In this document: piece by piece, positions 11,350-22,494 of the stretch
Numbering within the stretch: the first letter of the stretch is position 1
Layout of the letters: every line of letters begins with the position of its first letter
From: Shinisaurus crocodilurus
Taxonomy: Eukaryota > Chordata > Lepidosauria > Squamata > Shinisauridae
Reading direction: 5' to 3'
Assembly: GCA_021292165.1 (NCBI GenBank)
Contig: JAHFWL010000045.1
Coordinates: forward strand, 186,001-250,000
DNA: 64,000 nt
Program-made: the position numbers and the translations under genes
Notes under the pieces: generated by a model
What the model saw: only the letters and a program-made list of their open reading frames with translations
What the model was told of the DNA's origin: nothing
Databases searched by the model: none

Positions 11350-12327
11350 CAATGGTGGGGAACCTTTTTTGGCCCAAGGGCCAAATTGGCTCCAGACAAG
11401 CCACGCAAGGAGCCGCATCAAAAGTGGGCAGGGCCACCCCACTGATGGCATGTACTTCCCAACGAGATTGCCCAGGCCCCATTCACACTTTCACACACAC
11501 AAACACACACACACACACACCAGAGATGCACCCCTCCCCAAAGTGACTCCTGGCTGCTGCAATTAGGCTTTTTAAAAACCTGCTCGGGCACCAAGGAGGC
11601 TTTTTCTTTTTTTTTTTTTAAAAAAATTGATTGTGGCGGCAAGGGGAGCAATTTTTGAGAGGGCTTGCGGCAAAGCAGAGGGGATAATTACCCCCTCCCT
11701 CCCCAGCAGCACCCCCAGCCCTCTTACTGCAGTAAGACTTTTTAAAAGCTTCCAATTGCACCAATGGAGGCCTTTTATTATTTACACACACACACACACA
11801 CACACAGAATTTTGAGCCCGTGTGGCGTAGTGGTGAGAGTGCTGGACTGGAACTCGGGAGATCCGGGTTCTAGTCCCCGCTCGGCCGTGAAGCTCACTGG
11901 GTGACTTTGGGCCAGTCACTGACTCTCAGCCTAACCTGCCTCACAAGGTTGTTGTGAGGATAAAATGGAGAGGAGGAAGAGGATTATGTAAGCTGCCTTG
12001 GGTTCCTTACAGGAAGAAAGGCGGGGTATAAATATAACAAATAAATAAATAAAGGCCCTGCTTCCCCCTCTCATCTCCCTCAGCACAGATGGCTGGAATG
12101 GAATAATGCAGAGTGGCTTATAAAATGCCTAAGTGTGGAGCGGTGTTGGGGAAGCAGGGAATCAGAAATAAAGAGATTTTCAGCTGGGAAAAGCTCAGCT
12201 GATCATTCGAGATAAGAGGTTTTGGGTTGGGGAATTGGGGCAGAGCCTGGGGAAGAAGTTGGTGGGCTGGAAGGGAATCTTCCACATGGCCATATCTGGC
12301 CTGTTGGCCGGAGCTTCCCCATCCCTG
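11350..12327. mobile_element. Non-autonomous hAT element
   Basis: The ends are inverted (left CAATGGTGGGGAACC, right complement CAGGGATGGGGAAGC). The flanking 8 bp, ATCTAAAG and ATCTAAAT (11342-11349, 12328-12335), are a near-perfect 8-bp target duplication, as expected for hAT. No transposase frame is visible. A tRNA-SINE and two (CA)n tracts (11492-11521, 11784-11806) lie inside, so the original element was shorter. Confidence 0.85.
11813..12054 (+). mobile_element. tRNA-derived SINE, copy 1
   Basis: The 5' part has RNA polymerase III internal-promoter motifs of a tRNA: an A-box-like tgtggcgtagtggtgag and a B box gggttctagtcccc. The 3' part ends in gccttgggttcc...aaaggcggggtataaat followed by (AAAT)n. 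A second full copy lies at 46696-46945. It is not a functional tRNA gene. Confidence 0.88.
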
Positions 12328-12779
12328 ATCTAAATACTAACCAATAAGAAAACTAGGGCTAAGCAGCAACATATGGCTGCCCCCACTCAGTATGTAGAAC
12401 TAGGAATGTGTACAAGTATGGATATCACAACATATTCTTCTTCATGTGGTAGAGGAATGTGGAGCATCAAGCTGTCACAACATGCATACTACCAAATCTT
12501 ACAGAGGGGAGGAGGGAGATAAACACATGGTTGCTATTTTTGATCATAGACACAAAATTAGAGTCATGAATACTTTGGGCCTTGCTTTTCTATGTGGATT
12601 GGAGAATAAAAATGATTTTCTGTATGACACTGAGAATGATTTTGGGATTTCAGATCATAGTGGGATTTGCCTTAAGCAGCTGAACAAGCTGGATGGCATC
12701 CTAAACTCGCACTTTATAAGGTTAATGTGTAAGTGAACAAATAATTCAGTACTTCAGACATAGCTATGACTATGAGTAC

Positions 12780-13028
12780 CTTCAAGATCCTCGATCAGGT
12801 GTTCATGTGTTGTCCTCAGCACCTGGTAGAGACGGTCCTTCCAGTCTCCGTTCCAGCCAGGCACCAGCTCGTAGAGGGCCTCCATTTTTTTCTTGTCTGT
12901 AGCTTCCAGTAAGAGATAATGATGCAAAAGCTTGCAGATGGTAAAATGGAGCAGTGATTGCGCAACCAAGTTTGCTCCAGTGACTTTTTGGATCAACTTC
13001 TCCTTGTGCCTCTCAATGAAATGACCCT
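12780..13028 (-). CDS. CARD E (fifth tandem CARD)
   Basis: This 249-nt exon is phase 1 at both ends (acceptor CCACTTTTCTCAG, donor GTACTC). It encodes a death-fold CARD of about 83 residues beginning GHFIERHKEKLIQKV, with KKMEALYELVPGWNGDWKDRLYQ and ending HEHLIEDLE. The spacing of hydrophobic positions and the core motif M-x-x-L-x-x-L-x-x-x-W-x-x-x-x-K-D-x-L match the CARDs of ASC, NLRP1 and CARD8. The region between helices 2 and 4 is the most diverged of the array, with several histidines. CARDs polymerise through CARD-CARD contacts; the partner cannot be read from sequence. Confidence 0.88.
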
Positions 13029-13738
13029 CTGAGAAAAGTGGAAGGAACAGAGATGTTTACTTGTAGAGTGGAGCAAGGATAGTTCTGGGAAGGATTTCCA
13101 GGTAAGTTGGACCTTTCTGACACCCTAGTCCTACGCCACAGACTAGGGCAGGAAACCTTTAATGACATTTCTCCTGCCTTCCTGGTGAACACCGATGGGT
13201 TAGATGTCACAGGTGTCTCAACCCAGGCAGATTACCTAATTCACTGGTCTTTTATTTATTATTTATTGAGTGCATTTCTAATCTGCCCAATAACTCATGT
13301 TCTCGGGGTGGATAACAAACAGTTACACTGGTCTACCTACTGCTCCAGGGGATCCCCTGTTGGCTGCCATGGCAGCAGCCTGGCTGGGCACTCCACTGTC
13401 AGACGGGCATCCTGCCAACCGGGCTCTGGAGCACTGCTGGTGGGTCGCTTCCTCTACTCCTTAAAGTGCAGCAACCGCTGCACTTTAAACAGAAGAAAAA
13501 GAAAGTGTCAGCTGCCGCTGGACCAGGCACTCCAAGGCCACCGGCATCTCGCCATGGCCTGCTGCAGCGGGACAGCATCCACCCACAGGCGGCTGCACTC
13601 TAAGGTCGAGCTACAGTGAGTGAAAGCTAGGAGCAACCAGGCAGGAAAATCCGGCCTGGCTCCTTTGGTTTCGTTGGGAGTTCTCAAGTCAAAGCTCTAA
13701 TTCAAGAAACAGTTATTCTTCTGATGCCATTAACTCAC
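13029..13738. other. Intron between CARD D and CARD E
   Basis: A short intron with no recognised element apart from a LINE-tail-like A/T-rich piece at about 13245-13330. The 170-codon plus-strand frame here (13107-13619) has no family resemblance and is taken as chance. Confidence 0.5.
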
Positions 13739-13966
13739 CCTCAAGTTCTGCAATAAGGGGTCCGTTTGTTTTCTTCAGGATTGCGTAGAGATGATCCTTC
13801 TGCTTCCTGTTCCATATTGGCACCAGAGTGTACAACTTTTTCATTTTCTGCTGGTCTGAACCCTCCATGATGTGGGAATGCTCAATTTGGAGGCGTCGTA
13901 AAACAGCGTCAACCCTGGAGACTTGATGAATCAATTCCTCCTGGTGCTTCTCGATAAAATGCTCCT
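13739..13966 (-). CDS. CARD D (fourth tandem CARD)
   Basis: A 228-nt exon, phase 1-1, donor GTGAGT. It begins EEHFIEKHQEELIHQV and includes QQKMKKLYTLVPIWNRKQKD and TNGPLIAELE. At about 76 residues it is the shortest CARD of the array, because the loop after helix 2 is 5-7 residues shorter than in its neighbours. The ASC/NLRP1-type CARD pattern is otherwise intact and the frame is open. It sits 710 bp from CARD E and 1.06 kb from CARD C. Confidence 0.9.
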
Positions 13967-15021
13967 CTGACGAGAAACACATTAAAGCCTTAGTAATGGT
14001 ATTCTTAAGCTTTAGGATTCATGGGATCTGGGAATATTCCTTCATGCTCTTTAGTCAGAGGCCTACATAATCCCTGATAATGATAAAGGCATGTTTTCTA
14101 TAACTGTCGTGGAGACTGCCTTAGTCACCCTGTGGGTTGACTACTGAGAGAAAAACAGGTGGAGTGTGTCCCTCTTGGTTCTCCTTAACCAGTCATTGGC
14201 TTTCAAGACAATCGACCATGGTATCCTTCTGAGGATGCTGCCTGAATTGGTAGTTGGAGGCACTGTTTTATAGTGGTTCTGCTCCTACTTGGACAGCAGG
14301 TTCTAGAAGGTGGTGCTGGAGGACTATAATTCTGCCTCATGGAGACTCCATTGTGGCCTTCCTCAGGACTCTGTTTTGTCCCCCATGCTTTTTTAAGATC
14401 TACATAAAACTACTGGGAAAGGTTGTCCAGTGGAATGAAGTGATGTGTCACCAATATGCAGATGACACTCAACTCTACCTCTCCTTTTCATCAACTGCAA
14501 GTGAAGCAGTGACTAACCTGAACTGGTGCTTAGACTTGGTAATGGGCTGGAATAAGGCCAATAAAAAATGAGACTCAGTCCAGACAAGATGGAGGTTCTG
14601 TTAGCAGGTAGTTCATCTATCCAGGTAAGTGTCGTTCAACCTCCTCTAAATGGGGTTGCACTCCTCCAGAAGAAGCAAGTTCGTAGTCCTAGTATACTCA
14701 TGGACCCAGCTCTGTCACTTGAGATCCAAGTGGCCTTAGTGGCATGAAGTGCCTTTTTCTGGTTCTTTAATATAACATTTTTTTTAATGTTTTAATATTT
14801 TAATATTTTGATATTTCCTTTAGTTGTATTTATTGTTTTGGGGTTTGTTTGTTTTTTAATGTAAACCATCCTGAAGGCATTTGCCAGTTGAACAGTATAT
14901 ATCAATAAATAAATCCAACTAATGAAAAAACAATGTGAATTGTTCAGGAGAAGCCCCTTACACCTTCACGTTAAGTAAAGCTCCCTAAAGTTTAAACATT
15001 GTAAATTGTTTCTAGATTTAC
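13967..15021. other. Intron between CARD C and CARD D
   Basis: Mostly an L3/CR1-like LINE remnant (about 14190-14912); nothing else is recognised. Confidence 0.6.
14190..14912 (+). mobile_element. CR1/L3-like LINE remnant
   Basis: Frameshifted plus-strand translation shows reverse-transcriptase parts, including HQYADDTQLYLSFSS (catalytic YADD) and the following L-N-x-C-L-D-x-V-M-G-W block. A 3' tail ends near caataaataaatcc. Several stops mark it as inactive. Confidence 0.8.
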
Positions 15022-15264
15022 CCTCAAGCATTTCAATGACGTGGCTATTGGTTCTTGCCAGCACTCGGTACAGATGGTCTTTCTGCTGCCTGTCCCACTC
15101 CTGCTCCATCCGGAACAGAGCTTCCATTTTCATCTTCTCTGTAGCACAATTAATGAGAGCCTTGTATTGCTCCTCATCCAGTACAAAACCATGAAGCTCA
15201 CTCAGGGGGACCTCGGTCACTCGTTTGATCAGCTCCTCCTTATGCCTGTCCACAAAATGTCCCC
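15022..15264 (-). CDS. CARD C (third tandem CARD)
   Basis: A 243-nt exon, phase 1-1 (acceptor ATCTCTCTTCCCAG, donor GTAAAT). It encodes GGHFVDRHKEELIKRVTEV at the start, LDEEQYKALIN in the middle and NSHVIEMLE at the end. HFVDxHxxxLIxRVTxV and L-x-x-E-Q-Y are shared closely with human ASC and NLRP1 CARDs, so this is the least diverged CARD of the array. All six helix segments are accounted for. Confidence 0.92.
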
Positions 15265-16946
15265 CTGGGAAGAGAGATACATGAACAGCAGCACATTCAC
15301 AGGCTTTTGTATACTCGAAGATGTTGTATACTGTTTTGGTATACGTATTTTATTTTATTCTTTAAAAATCTTTCTGGTAAAACAAGATAAAATGCAATAA
15401 TAAAATGCAATGGATAGCAGCACAATAATCTTGAACAGCAACATTAAAAATAAGAAGGCTTGTTTTTATATATTTCTGATAAAGTAAAAAATGTGGTCTG
15501 CCACATGCGCAGGAAGGAACACAGGGCCTTTTTGGCCTTGATCTGCCATTTTCCAAAAGAAGACAGTAGAGTTGCTGGAACAACACTTTCATTTTAGCTT
15601 CTAGCAGTGCTTTTTTTCTGGAGAAAAAGGTACCGGAACTCTTGGATTACATTTCCTCGGGAGTAGATGGCGATTAAATTGTAATGCAATTAATAGAAGA
15701 AAAGGTGCTGGAACTCAGTTCCGGTGAGTTCCACCAGAAAAAAAGCCCTGGCTTCTAGTATCTTGAAACCTTGCTTCTCCTTGGACTGATCTCTTGTGCC
15801 ATGGCCTCCGGGTAACACCTTGCTTTGGGACTGCCCTTTTTCTGGACAGGTAATATGTGCTTTTAACCTTTTGCTTGCCTACTGACTTTCCCCCAGTTCG
15901 CCCCCTGGGCTCAGCCTGACCTAGCCAAAGCAGGACACCTAGGGGCCAAAACTGGCCCTCTGCAGTTCCCCAGAGGGCCATGCCTCTTTCCCCTGGCCCC
16001 ACCCTCTTTCCCCAACCATCAATCCATTTTTGCACAGTTTTTCCCCATTCTAAAAGGTTGAAATGCCTCTCCTATGGCTTAGTTATGGCATTAAGAGGTT
16101 TAAGTTAAAATATGCTGGTATTTTTGGCTCTGCCCGCTTTGCCTGGTCCCTTTTGCCTTCAGTGCTGCCCACCTCTGGAATGAGGCCCCTGAGAGCTTCT
16201 CCAAAATGGAACTCGGCCCTTGGGCTGAAAGAGGTTCTGCACCTCTGCTTTAAGGAGTAGATTTCATAGATTTCATAGATCATAGAGTTGGAAGGAGCCT
16301 ACAAGGCTATCGAGTCCAACCCCCTGCTCAATGCAGGAAACTAGAGGAGGGATTTCCCATCCAAGTAATAACCAGGCTTGACCCTGCTTAGCTTTCCACA
16401 CTCAGACAAGCTGAGCCAGCATAAGCCACAGGCCTGTATAATGTTCTCCTCCTCAACCCCGTTCCAACAACAACAACAACCCTATTTGGGGGGCATGCCA
16501 ACTGTTCTATAAACATATGCAGCAGTATTTATTGTTTATATACTACATTTTTATCTTGTACTTCCTTTAAGAAATACATGTTTCTCCACCTCATTCATTT
16601 CATCATCAGAATATCCTTATCAGGTAGGTTGGGGTGAGAGATTGTGACTGGCCCAACATCACTCAGTGATCTTCATGGCTGATCAGATTCAAACCCCCAG
16701 TCTGCCTACTAATTAATTCACCATACTGGCAATCAAACATCCTGTGTGTTGTTTGTTTGGTAGCTGATGCTGAGGGCCTCTGAAACATCCCTTGCCCGGC
16801 CCAAACTCCAGAGCAGCAGATGAAGGACTGACATGCGGAACTGATACCAAGCTTGATCCAGTGTTTGTTTCCCTTCTGGAGGGGCTGAAGATGCAGCTGC
16901 CTAGTATTGCGGCCCTACATTAAATAGCCCCCTTCATCCTATTTAC
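15265..16946. other. Intron between CARD B and CARD C
   Basis: A CR1 3' fragment lies at about 16261-16345. Two inverted stretches with TACCGG near 15600-15750 suggest a small MITE, not defined further. No exon is recognised. Confidence 0.45.
16261..16345 (-). mobile_element. CR1 3'-end fragment
   Basis: The same CR1 tail as at 11142, again in antisense: catagagttggaagg followed by atcgagtccaaccccctgct. Confidence 0.8.
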
Positions 16947-17189
16947 CTGCAAGCTGAAGCATAAGTCGCCTGTTTGTTTTCATTAGGATACGATGCATCG
17001 TATCCTTTTCTTCTGCTCTCCAGCTTGTCACCAGCTGATACAGTTTCTGCATTGGCTGCTGGCTGGTCCTTTTGATTTCATTAATTTGTTCGGCTGTTAC
17101 TAGATTCATCATCAGGGAGTCGAATACAACTTCTACTCCAGTGACACGTCGAATAAGCTCTTCCTGGTGCCTCTCAATAATATGTTCCT
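16947..17189 (-). CDS. CARD B (second tandem CARD)
   Basis: A 243-nt exon, phase 1-1 (acceptor CCATTTCTTCTCAG, donor GTAAAT). It begins EEHIIERHQEELIRRVTGV, continues with FDSLMMNLVTAEQINEIKR and ends with TNRRLMLQLA. It fits the ASC/NLRP1-type CARD pattern, including the W in helix 4 followed by K-D. The closing L-E-G of the other copies is L-A-G here. Open frame, no indels. Confidence 0.9.
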
Positions 17190-18649
17190 CTGAGAAGAAA
17201 TGGTAAAGAGACAACTGCTAGTTCATACTCCAAAGCCCCAAGTCAGAAAAGACCACCTAGTCCTTTTTTTCAGCCTCCTGTACCAAGCAACCAAGTCCCA
17301 TGATGGTACAATGTCTGCTAATTAAGCACAAGATCCATCCAAAGTGAAACATTTTCAAGTCCCATTGATCAATGTGAGTAAAGTGCTTTTATTTGGGTGG
17401 ATTGGTCTGCACAGAAATAAATCTAAAAACAAAACAAAACATACAACCTATCTAAAATACAAGACATAACATTCAAACATAATGGGCAAACCATTGTTTA
17501 GCCATTATGAACAGGCTTCATGCATGCACACTCCCTATTCCCCTTGCATGCTCCAATTCCCTCCCTTGCTTTCTGGGTCATGATAACTATGGTTTGTCAT
17601 TACATCCAACTACATCCATAGTAGGCAAGCTATGGCTACTCCAAATCAAACTCCGTAGCATTTTCATGTGCGTTTAAAAGGGGGGGTCGTCATGTTTTCT
17701 CAAATGTACTTATTTTGGGTGCCCTTATTTCAAACATGCATATCTTTCCAAGTGACTTTTCCCTTGAATATAGCACTTTTTTTCAAATATACACATTTTT
17801 GTGTGCATTTTTCAAAATATATGCATTTTTTGTACTCACTGTTTCAAATGTATGCATTTTTGCATATTCTTTTGCAAACTGCATCATAGACTTCAGAAAT
17901 GTACAGATTTTGATGGCAAACTGTTTTCCAGTCCATGTTTAGGTTCAGGAAGCACAGATTCAGGAAATGAATTTCTCACTCCATCATATACTTATATATA
18001 TTAACCCACCACCCTTAGCAACAACTCGGACTGAACCATTATAGCTGCCCCCAATCACCACCTGCATTAACAGTTATTGTCAGGGAGTTGCTAGGCACTT
18101 AAAAGATTTGGGGTCCAGGCATAAAATGTGCATATGCTAATTTATACCTGTATATGCACAATTAGAAATAATTACTAGGATTTATTAAAATTTCACAGAA
18201 GGCTAAGCCACCCGATTAATTTCTCATCCAAATCACCTCAAATAAAATAAATTATTCCATTAATTTCCACCCAGCCCCAGATCATTAAAAAAAAAAAGTA
18301 ATTCATCTTCAATTAAAATTAATTTGCAATGGTGTGAAAAAATGCAAAAAAAGAGAGTGGCTGGTAGATTTCTTTCATGACCCCCCCCCCCCTCACACAC
18401 ACACCTCTCTAAAAACGGCAACTTTTGCCCCGAAACAGAGTTTTAAAAATTTGACAAGAATGCTATGAAAAGATGTCTCTTTCTCTCTCCCTTCCCCTGC
18501 TCTGAGGTTTCTGGTGTTGTCTCTCCACGTGGTGGGGCTCGTGACTTTCTCTCTAAACATACACACACAGAGATGAAGACACAAGCTGAGTGAGGAGACT
18601 CAGAAGCCCCACTCTATAAATCCAGGGCAGGGAGACCCAGGGGGAGCCA

Positions 18650-18651
<2 letters not shown>

Positions 18652-18714
<63 letters not shown>
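18652..18714. repeat. (CT)n(CA)n compound microsatellite
   Basis: A CT run to 18680 changes directly to a CA run through 18714, giving 63 bp of pure dinucleotide repeat. Confidence 0.95.
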
Positions 18715-18716
<2 letters not shown>

Positions 18717-18827
18717 TTAACACACACTTGGAGAACCTGGAGAAGGAGCTTCTGCCCAGATTGTTAAGCCCGTTAGGAGGGCAAAACAAGACAACACACA
18801 TTTCTCTACCTCTTGGGTTTCCTACTC

Positions 18828-18903
18828 ATAGAATCATAGTCTAGAATAGTAGAGTTGGCAGGGGCCTATAAGGCCATCGAGTCCAACCCCCTGCTCAATG
18901 CAT
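18828..18903 (-). mobile_element. CR1 3'-end fragment
   Basis: An antisense CR1 tail: tagagttggcaggggcctat followed by ccatcgagtccaacc and the CTGCTCAATGC end. Confidence 0.82.
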
Positions 18904-21242
18904 CTCTCCCCCTGCCCCACTTCTCTCTGCCTGCTCTCTCCCTCCTACCTCCTGGAGGAGAATTGCCCCCACCCCATGCAATTAAGCTTAGGGGGGGGGA
19001 AGTTTCATGGGCACCAATGGAGGATTTCCCCTCCTAAGTTTAGGGTGCAATCCTATAGCTGCTACATGCTGTCTGGACGGCCATAAGATAGGTCGGAGTC
19101 CCAGCTCCAACCTCAGAAATGTGTTCTGAGGTCAGCGCTGGGTCTTCGACTGTGGAGCTCCCTCCACCCTCACAGCTGGCGTAAGTCGCAAATGTGACTC
19201 TGCAGCTGGCGCTGGGGGCGCGTTCCGGGGGCCGGGGAGAGGGGGAGTGAGGTTTCACCAAGATATGACGTATCCCAGCGGGGCCTAGCCCCTAGTTCTC
19301 CTTGCGAGCAGGGGCAAAAAACACAGACAGCCAAACTCCGCCGTCTATGTCTTTTGCAGGGCGAGGCAAGCGTAGAAGCAATTCCCACGAGGCAAGCGCG
19401 GAGGCAATTTCCAGAAGGGAAGCGCAGAGGCAATCTCAATTGGATGCCCATAATCCTCCGGGTTTGGAACAGCCGTTTGGAACAGGCAGCCACATTGGAT
19501 GGTGCCGCCCATTGCTATGTGGAGCGGGGATTTACAGGGGCCACAGCACACAGGGAGGGGAAATTTAACCCTTCCTACCCCAACTGCAATACCCCTAAAG
19601 ATCCCCCCCATGCATGGCAGTTAAGCTTAGAAAATACTCCCATTGTCACCAGTGGAATATGCAGAGGTGGGTTGGTTTGTTTTTTAGCCAGCGCTAGATG
19701 AAGCATGGACATTTCCCCTTCCCGCTCTGATTGCATGACGGGTGAACAGACGTGCTTTTGGGGGGGGGGGATACATCAGGTATGAACCAGATCAAAGGAG
19801 GCTCCTGATATTCTGTGGTCTAACATGTTCAGTTCCTCAGCACAGCTCAAAGGGCAATTTATCTACCACTCACCATTATTGGGAGAAGTTTCAAAGTTTC
19901 CCAGCCCGCTTGCACCTGCAGTAAACAGAGTGGAGATTCAGAGATGACACCTTGCATTGTGAAATGGCATACAGCTTGGATATTGGAATGTTACACAGGT
20001 TTCTACACTTAAATTCACGATAGAATATTTTCTTGGATTTCCCCCCCTCTCCACTAAGCAGTGCTGTAGCTACCAAGCTTGGAACCCAAGATATGCATAA
20101 TCCAGAAGTTTAGAAATGCTGTGTTCTTTTCTATTACGCACATGCACACACATTCCCCTCCCTAACATTTCTCATTTGTCATGCAGGAAGTCATCTTTTT
20201 CTTAAGAAAACATTTATTTTGCGGGATTAGCATTTTTTCCAGTGCATTTTTCAGACTGAATGTTTTGTCATGGAAACTGTGATCTTTCTCCCACCACTGG
20301 CTAACCACCACATTGCAATTTCATGATATGAATTGTGATTATGCAAGTGTCACTGGACCTATTGCACCGTGCCCTCCCTGTGTTGGCCTTTCTCTGAGTT
20401 AAATTTTAAACTAATTTTAAAGTTGAGCTGCAAAACCTCTAATAACCAAAAAGTTGAGCAAGCACCAGCAATGCTTCTCTCTCCCCCTGCAGTACAGTTC
20501 TGCCATTTTGTGACCTGAATTATTTATCTATCTAGTTTACTCTTTCTTTGCCTGCTGTGCACCCTGCTCTGGTACCGAAGAGCACTTCTCCCCTTGCTAT
20601 TGAAAATGTGTCAGACACCATAATCCCACAGCAAGGCTGCCTCTATCCTCCATTCCCCATCCATCATGGAGAGATGAGAAATAGTGTGCCTGCTTCTTTA
20701 AAAAAGCTTTTCGGAGAGTGGAGCTGGGGGGGTCCTAGTAAGGATAATTTTGATAAAATCGTCATCTTTCTCCACCCAGTCCACCAGTTCCCGAGTTATT
20801 ATATTTACACTGTGTTACATTACCACTTGGTAAATGGCCAGAAGAGCGGGGATGTGTGAAGAATCTGCTAGGGGGGTGAAAATCCATCAGATCTTCATAA
20901 TTCAGCCTCCCAGATTCTGGTTCATTGGCCGTGCACCGGCGCTGACTCGCTGCAGCACAAGTCGAACCAGCTCACGGACTTTCATCTGTAAGTCGGTCTG
21001 CAATTTGGGTATTTTTTTAAACTGCCAATAGAATTTGTGTATTTTAAAAAATACACAAATCACAGTCCATCTTACAGACAGAAGTCTGTGGAAAAAAAGA
21101 AACTCAGCTCAGCCCAATTCCGATCATCGGGTCAGAAGCGGGCAGGAAATCTGGCGAGCTCGAATGAGCCGGATTTCCCTGTTTCGGTACATCCCTACGA
21201 GAAGTGCAAGGATTAGTGTATTTTCCTATGCTACTCACTTAC

Positions 21243-21488
21243 CTTCAAGGGCAGCAATAAGAGGCCCGTTTGTTTGAATAAGCTCCCGGAGGAGACGGTC
21301 CTTCTCTGTTCTGTTCCACCTTAGCACCAGCACAGAAAGCATCTTCATCTTCCCTGAATCTGTCTGCTCAGTCATAATGTAGTGATATTCACTGTACTGC
21401 AGGATCCAACCAAGTAACCGAAACAATATCATGTCCATCCTACAGACTTGTTGTATCAGCTCTTCTCGGTATCGTTCCACAAAATGTT
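21243..21488 (-). CDS. CARD A (first tandem CARD after the p53 part)
   Basis: A 246-nt exon, phase 1-1 (acceptor TTCTTCTTCCCAG, donor GTAAGTGAGT). It encodes EHFVERYREELIQQV at the start, GKMKMLSVLVLRWNRTEKD in helices 3-4 and TNGPLIAALE at the end. The start is close to the HFVDQYREQL start of the human NLRP1 CARD. It directly follows the linker exon at 22348-22494; the split codon at the junction gives Glu. Confidence 0.9.
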
Positions 21489-21662
21489 CTGGGAAGAAGA
21501 ACATTATTAATGCGGCTGATAGCTGTTTTCATGGGATTGGGATCTGTGCCACTGAACCAGAACTGAGACTTGCAGACCCAGTAGAAATCCCTGGATTAGA
21601 GCTTGTGCTTGCCTTAGTCAAGAATCCCACTCTAAACTCCAGCACTTTTACAATGGCTTATT

Positions 21663-21712
<50 letters not shown>

Positions 21713-22347
21713 GGCTTTCAGGGCAACCGGACCACTGCGGACTGCCTTTGGATCGTGCAACCAATCCCTTCCTTCACTTGGAAAGTGACAAGGGGTTAGT
21801 TTTCAATCCCATTCAATCCCTCCTCGTGTCTTAAGTTAGCACATGCAGATTAATAAATAGTTCCAGTTCTTATCACAATAATGCACTATGAAATAAAACA
21901 TGATTACTTTCATAATATTTTGTAATAAATGCTTACCACATTGCAATTGTGTGTGTGTAGATGTAGCACAGTAGAATTACTGGTTCCCAAGTGCATAAAA
22001 CATGTAGAGTTGGATCCAGACTGTATCATAAGTCTGTTCCATTTGCAGATGGTATATTGTTGGTGTTGAGCAATCCAAGCAAGGTTGTCGGAGCACACAC
22101 TGTCACCATTATACTCCAAGATCAAGCCCATAATGCAGTCCACAGTGTGCCATGTTGATGAGCGCACACTGCAAAATAGTGCTTGTAGACCAAACACCTC
22201 CACACAACGCCAGCCAGCCTAGGCACACTCCAAATGTGCTGCTATGCAGATTATCCAAACTAGAATCAAACTTCATTCAGGTCCAGTTCAGCTCAGTTGT
22301 GCATTTGCAGAAAGACCCATGGCTGCAATGGAACAAAATCTGCCTAC
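21489..22347. other. Intron between linker exon and CARD A
   Basis: A 45-bp (CA)n tract (21665-21709) lies here. No exon or other element is recognised. Confidence 0.55.
21665..21709. repeat. (CA)n microsatellite
   Basis: A pure CA dinucleotide run of about 45 bp. Confidence 0.95.
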
Positions 22348-22494
22348 CTTCAGTCTGAATCTGAGATGAGGCTAAAAAGTCTGGAACAATATACCCCATT
22401 GGGGGGCTGATTCTCACAGCAGCCTGCAGCCTTTTCAACGCCTCAAAGCGATCAGGGGAGGAGTTTGCCTGCTCTTCAAGCTTCTGTTCTGGTA
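22348..22494 (-). CDS. Linker exon with possible degenerate p53 tetramerisation helix
   Basis: This 147-nt exon is phase 1-1 (acceptor CTTGCTGTTTCAG, donor GTAGGC). It encodes VPEQKLEEQANSS, then PDRFEALKRLQAAVRI, then SPPMGYIVPDFL. The middle part resembles the p53 tetramerisation helix (human GRERFEMFRELNEALEL) at R-F-E, L, L and A positions, and it lies where that domain would follow the p53 core. The preceding beta strand (EYFTLQIRG in human) is absent, and the phase differs from TP53 exons 9-10, so the resemblance may be chance. That it is an exon is fairly well supported; the domain assignment is weak. Confidence 0.6.

Larger units (their letters stand above)
10835..12779. other. Intron with hAT element and SINE
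   Basis: A CR1 3' fragment (11142-11216), a (CT)n run (11310-11334) and a hAT element carrying a SINE (11350-12327) fill most of it. About 12336-12779 holds nothing recognisable. Confidence 0.6.
17190..21242. other. Intron between CARD A and CARD B (4.1 kb)
   Basis: Contains an AT-rich repeat with recurrent tatgcatttttg motifs (about 17690-17960), a long (CT)n(CA)n tract (18652-18714) and a CR1 3' fragment (18828-18903). Low-copy-looking GC-rich sequence at about 19050-19560 shows no splice-bounded coding exon. Nothing else supported. Confidence 0.5.

Noticed and set aside
11813..11900. tRNA gene
   Set aside because: A and B boxes are present but embedded in a repeated SINE with an AT-rich tail; no cloverleaf with matching acceptor stem was found.
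13107..13619. 170-codon plus-strand ORF between CARD exons
   Set aside because: No domain resemblance, opposite strand to the gene, and composition that looks like chance.
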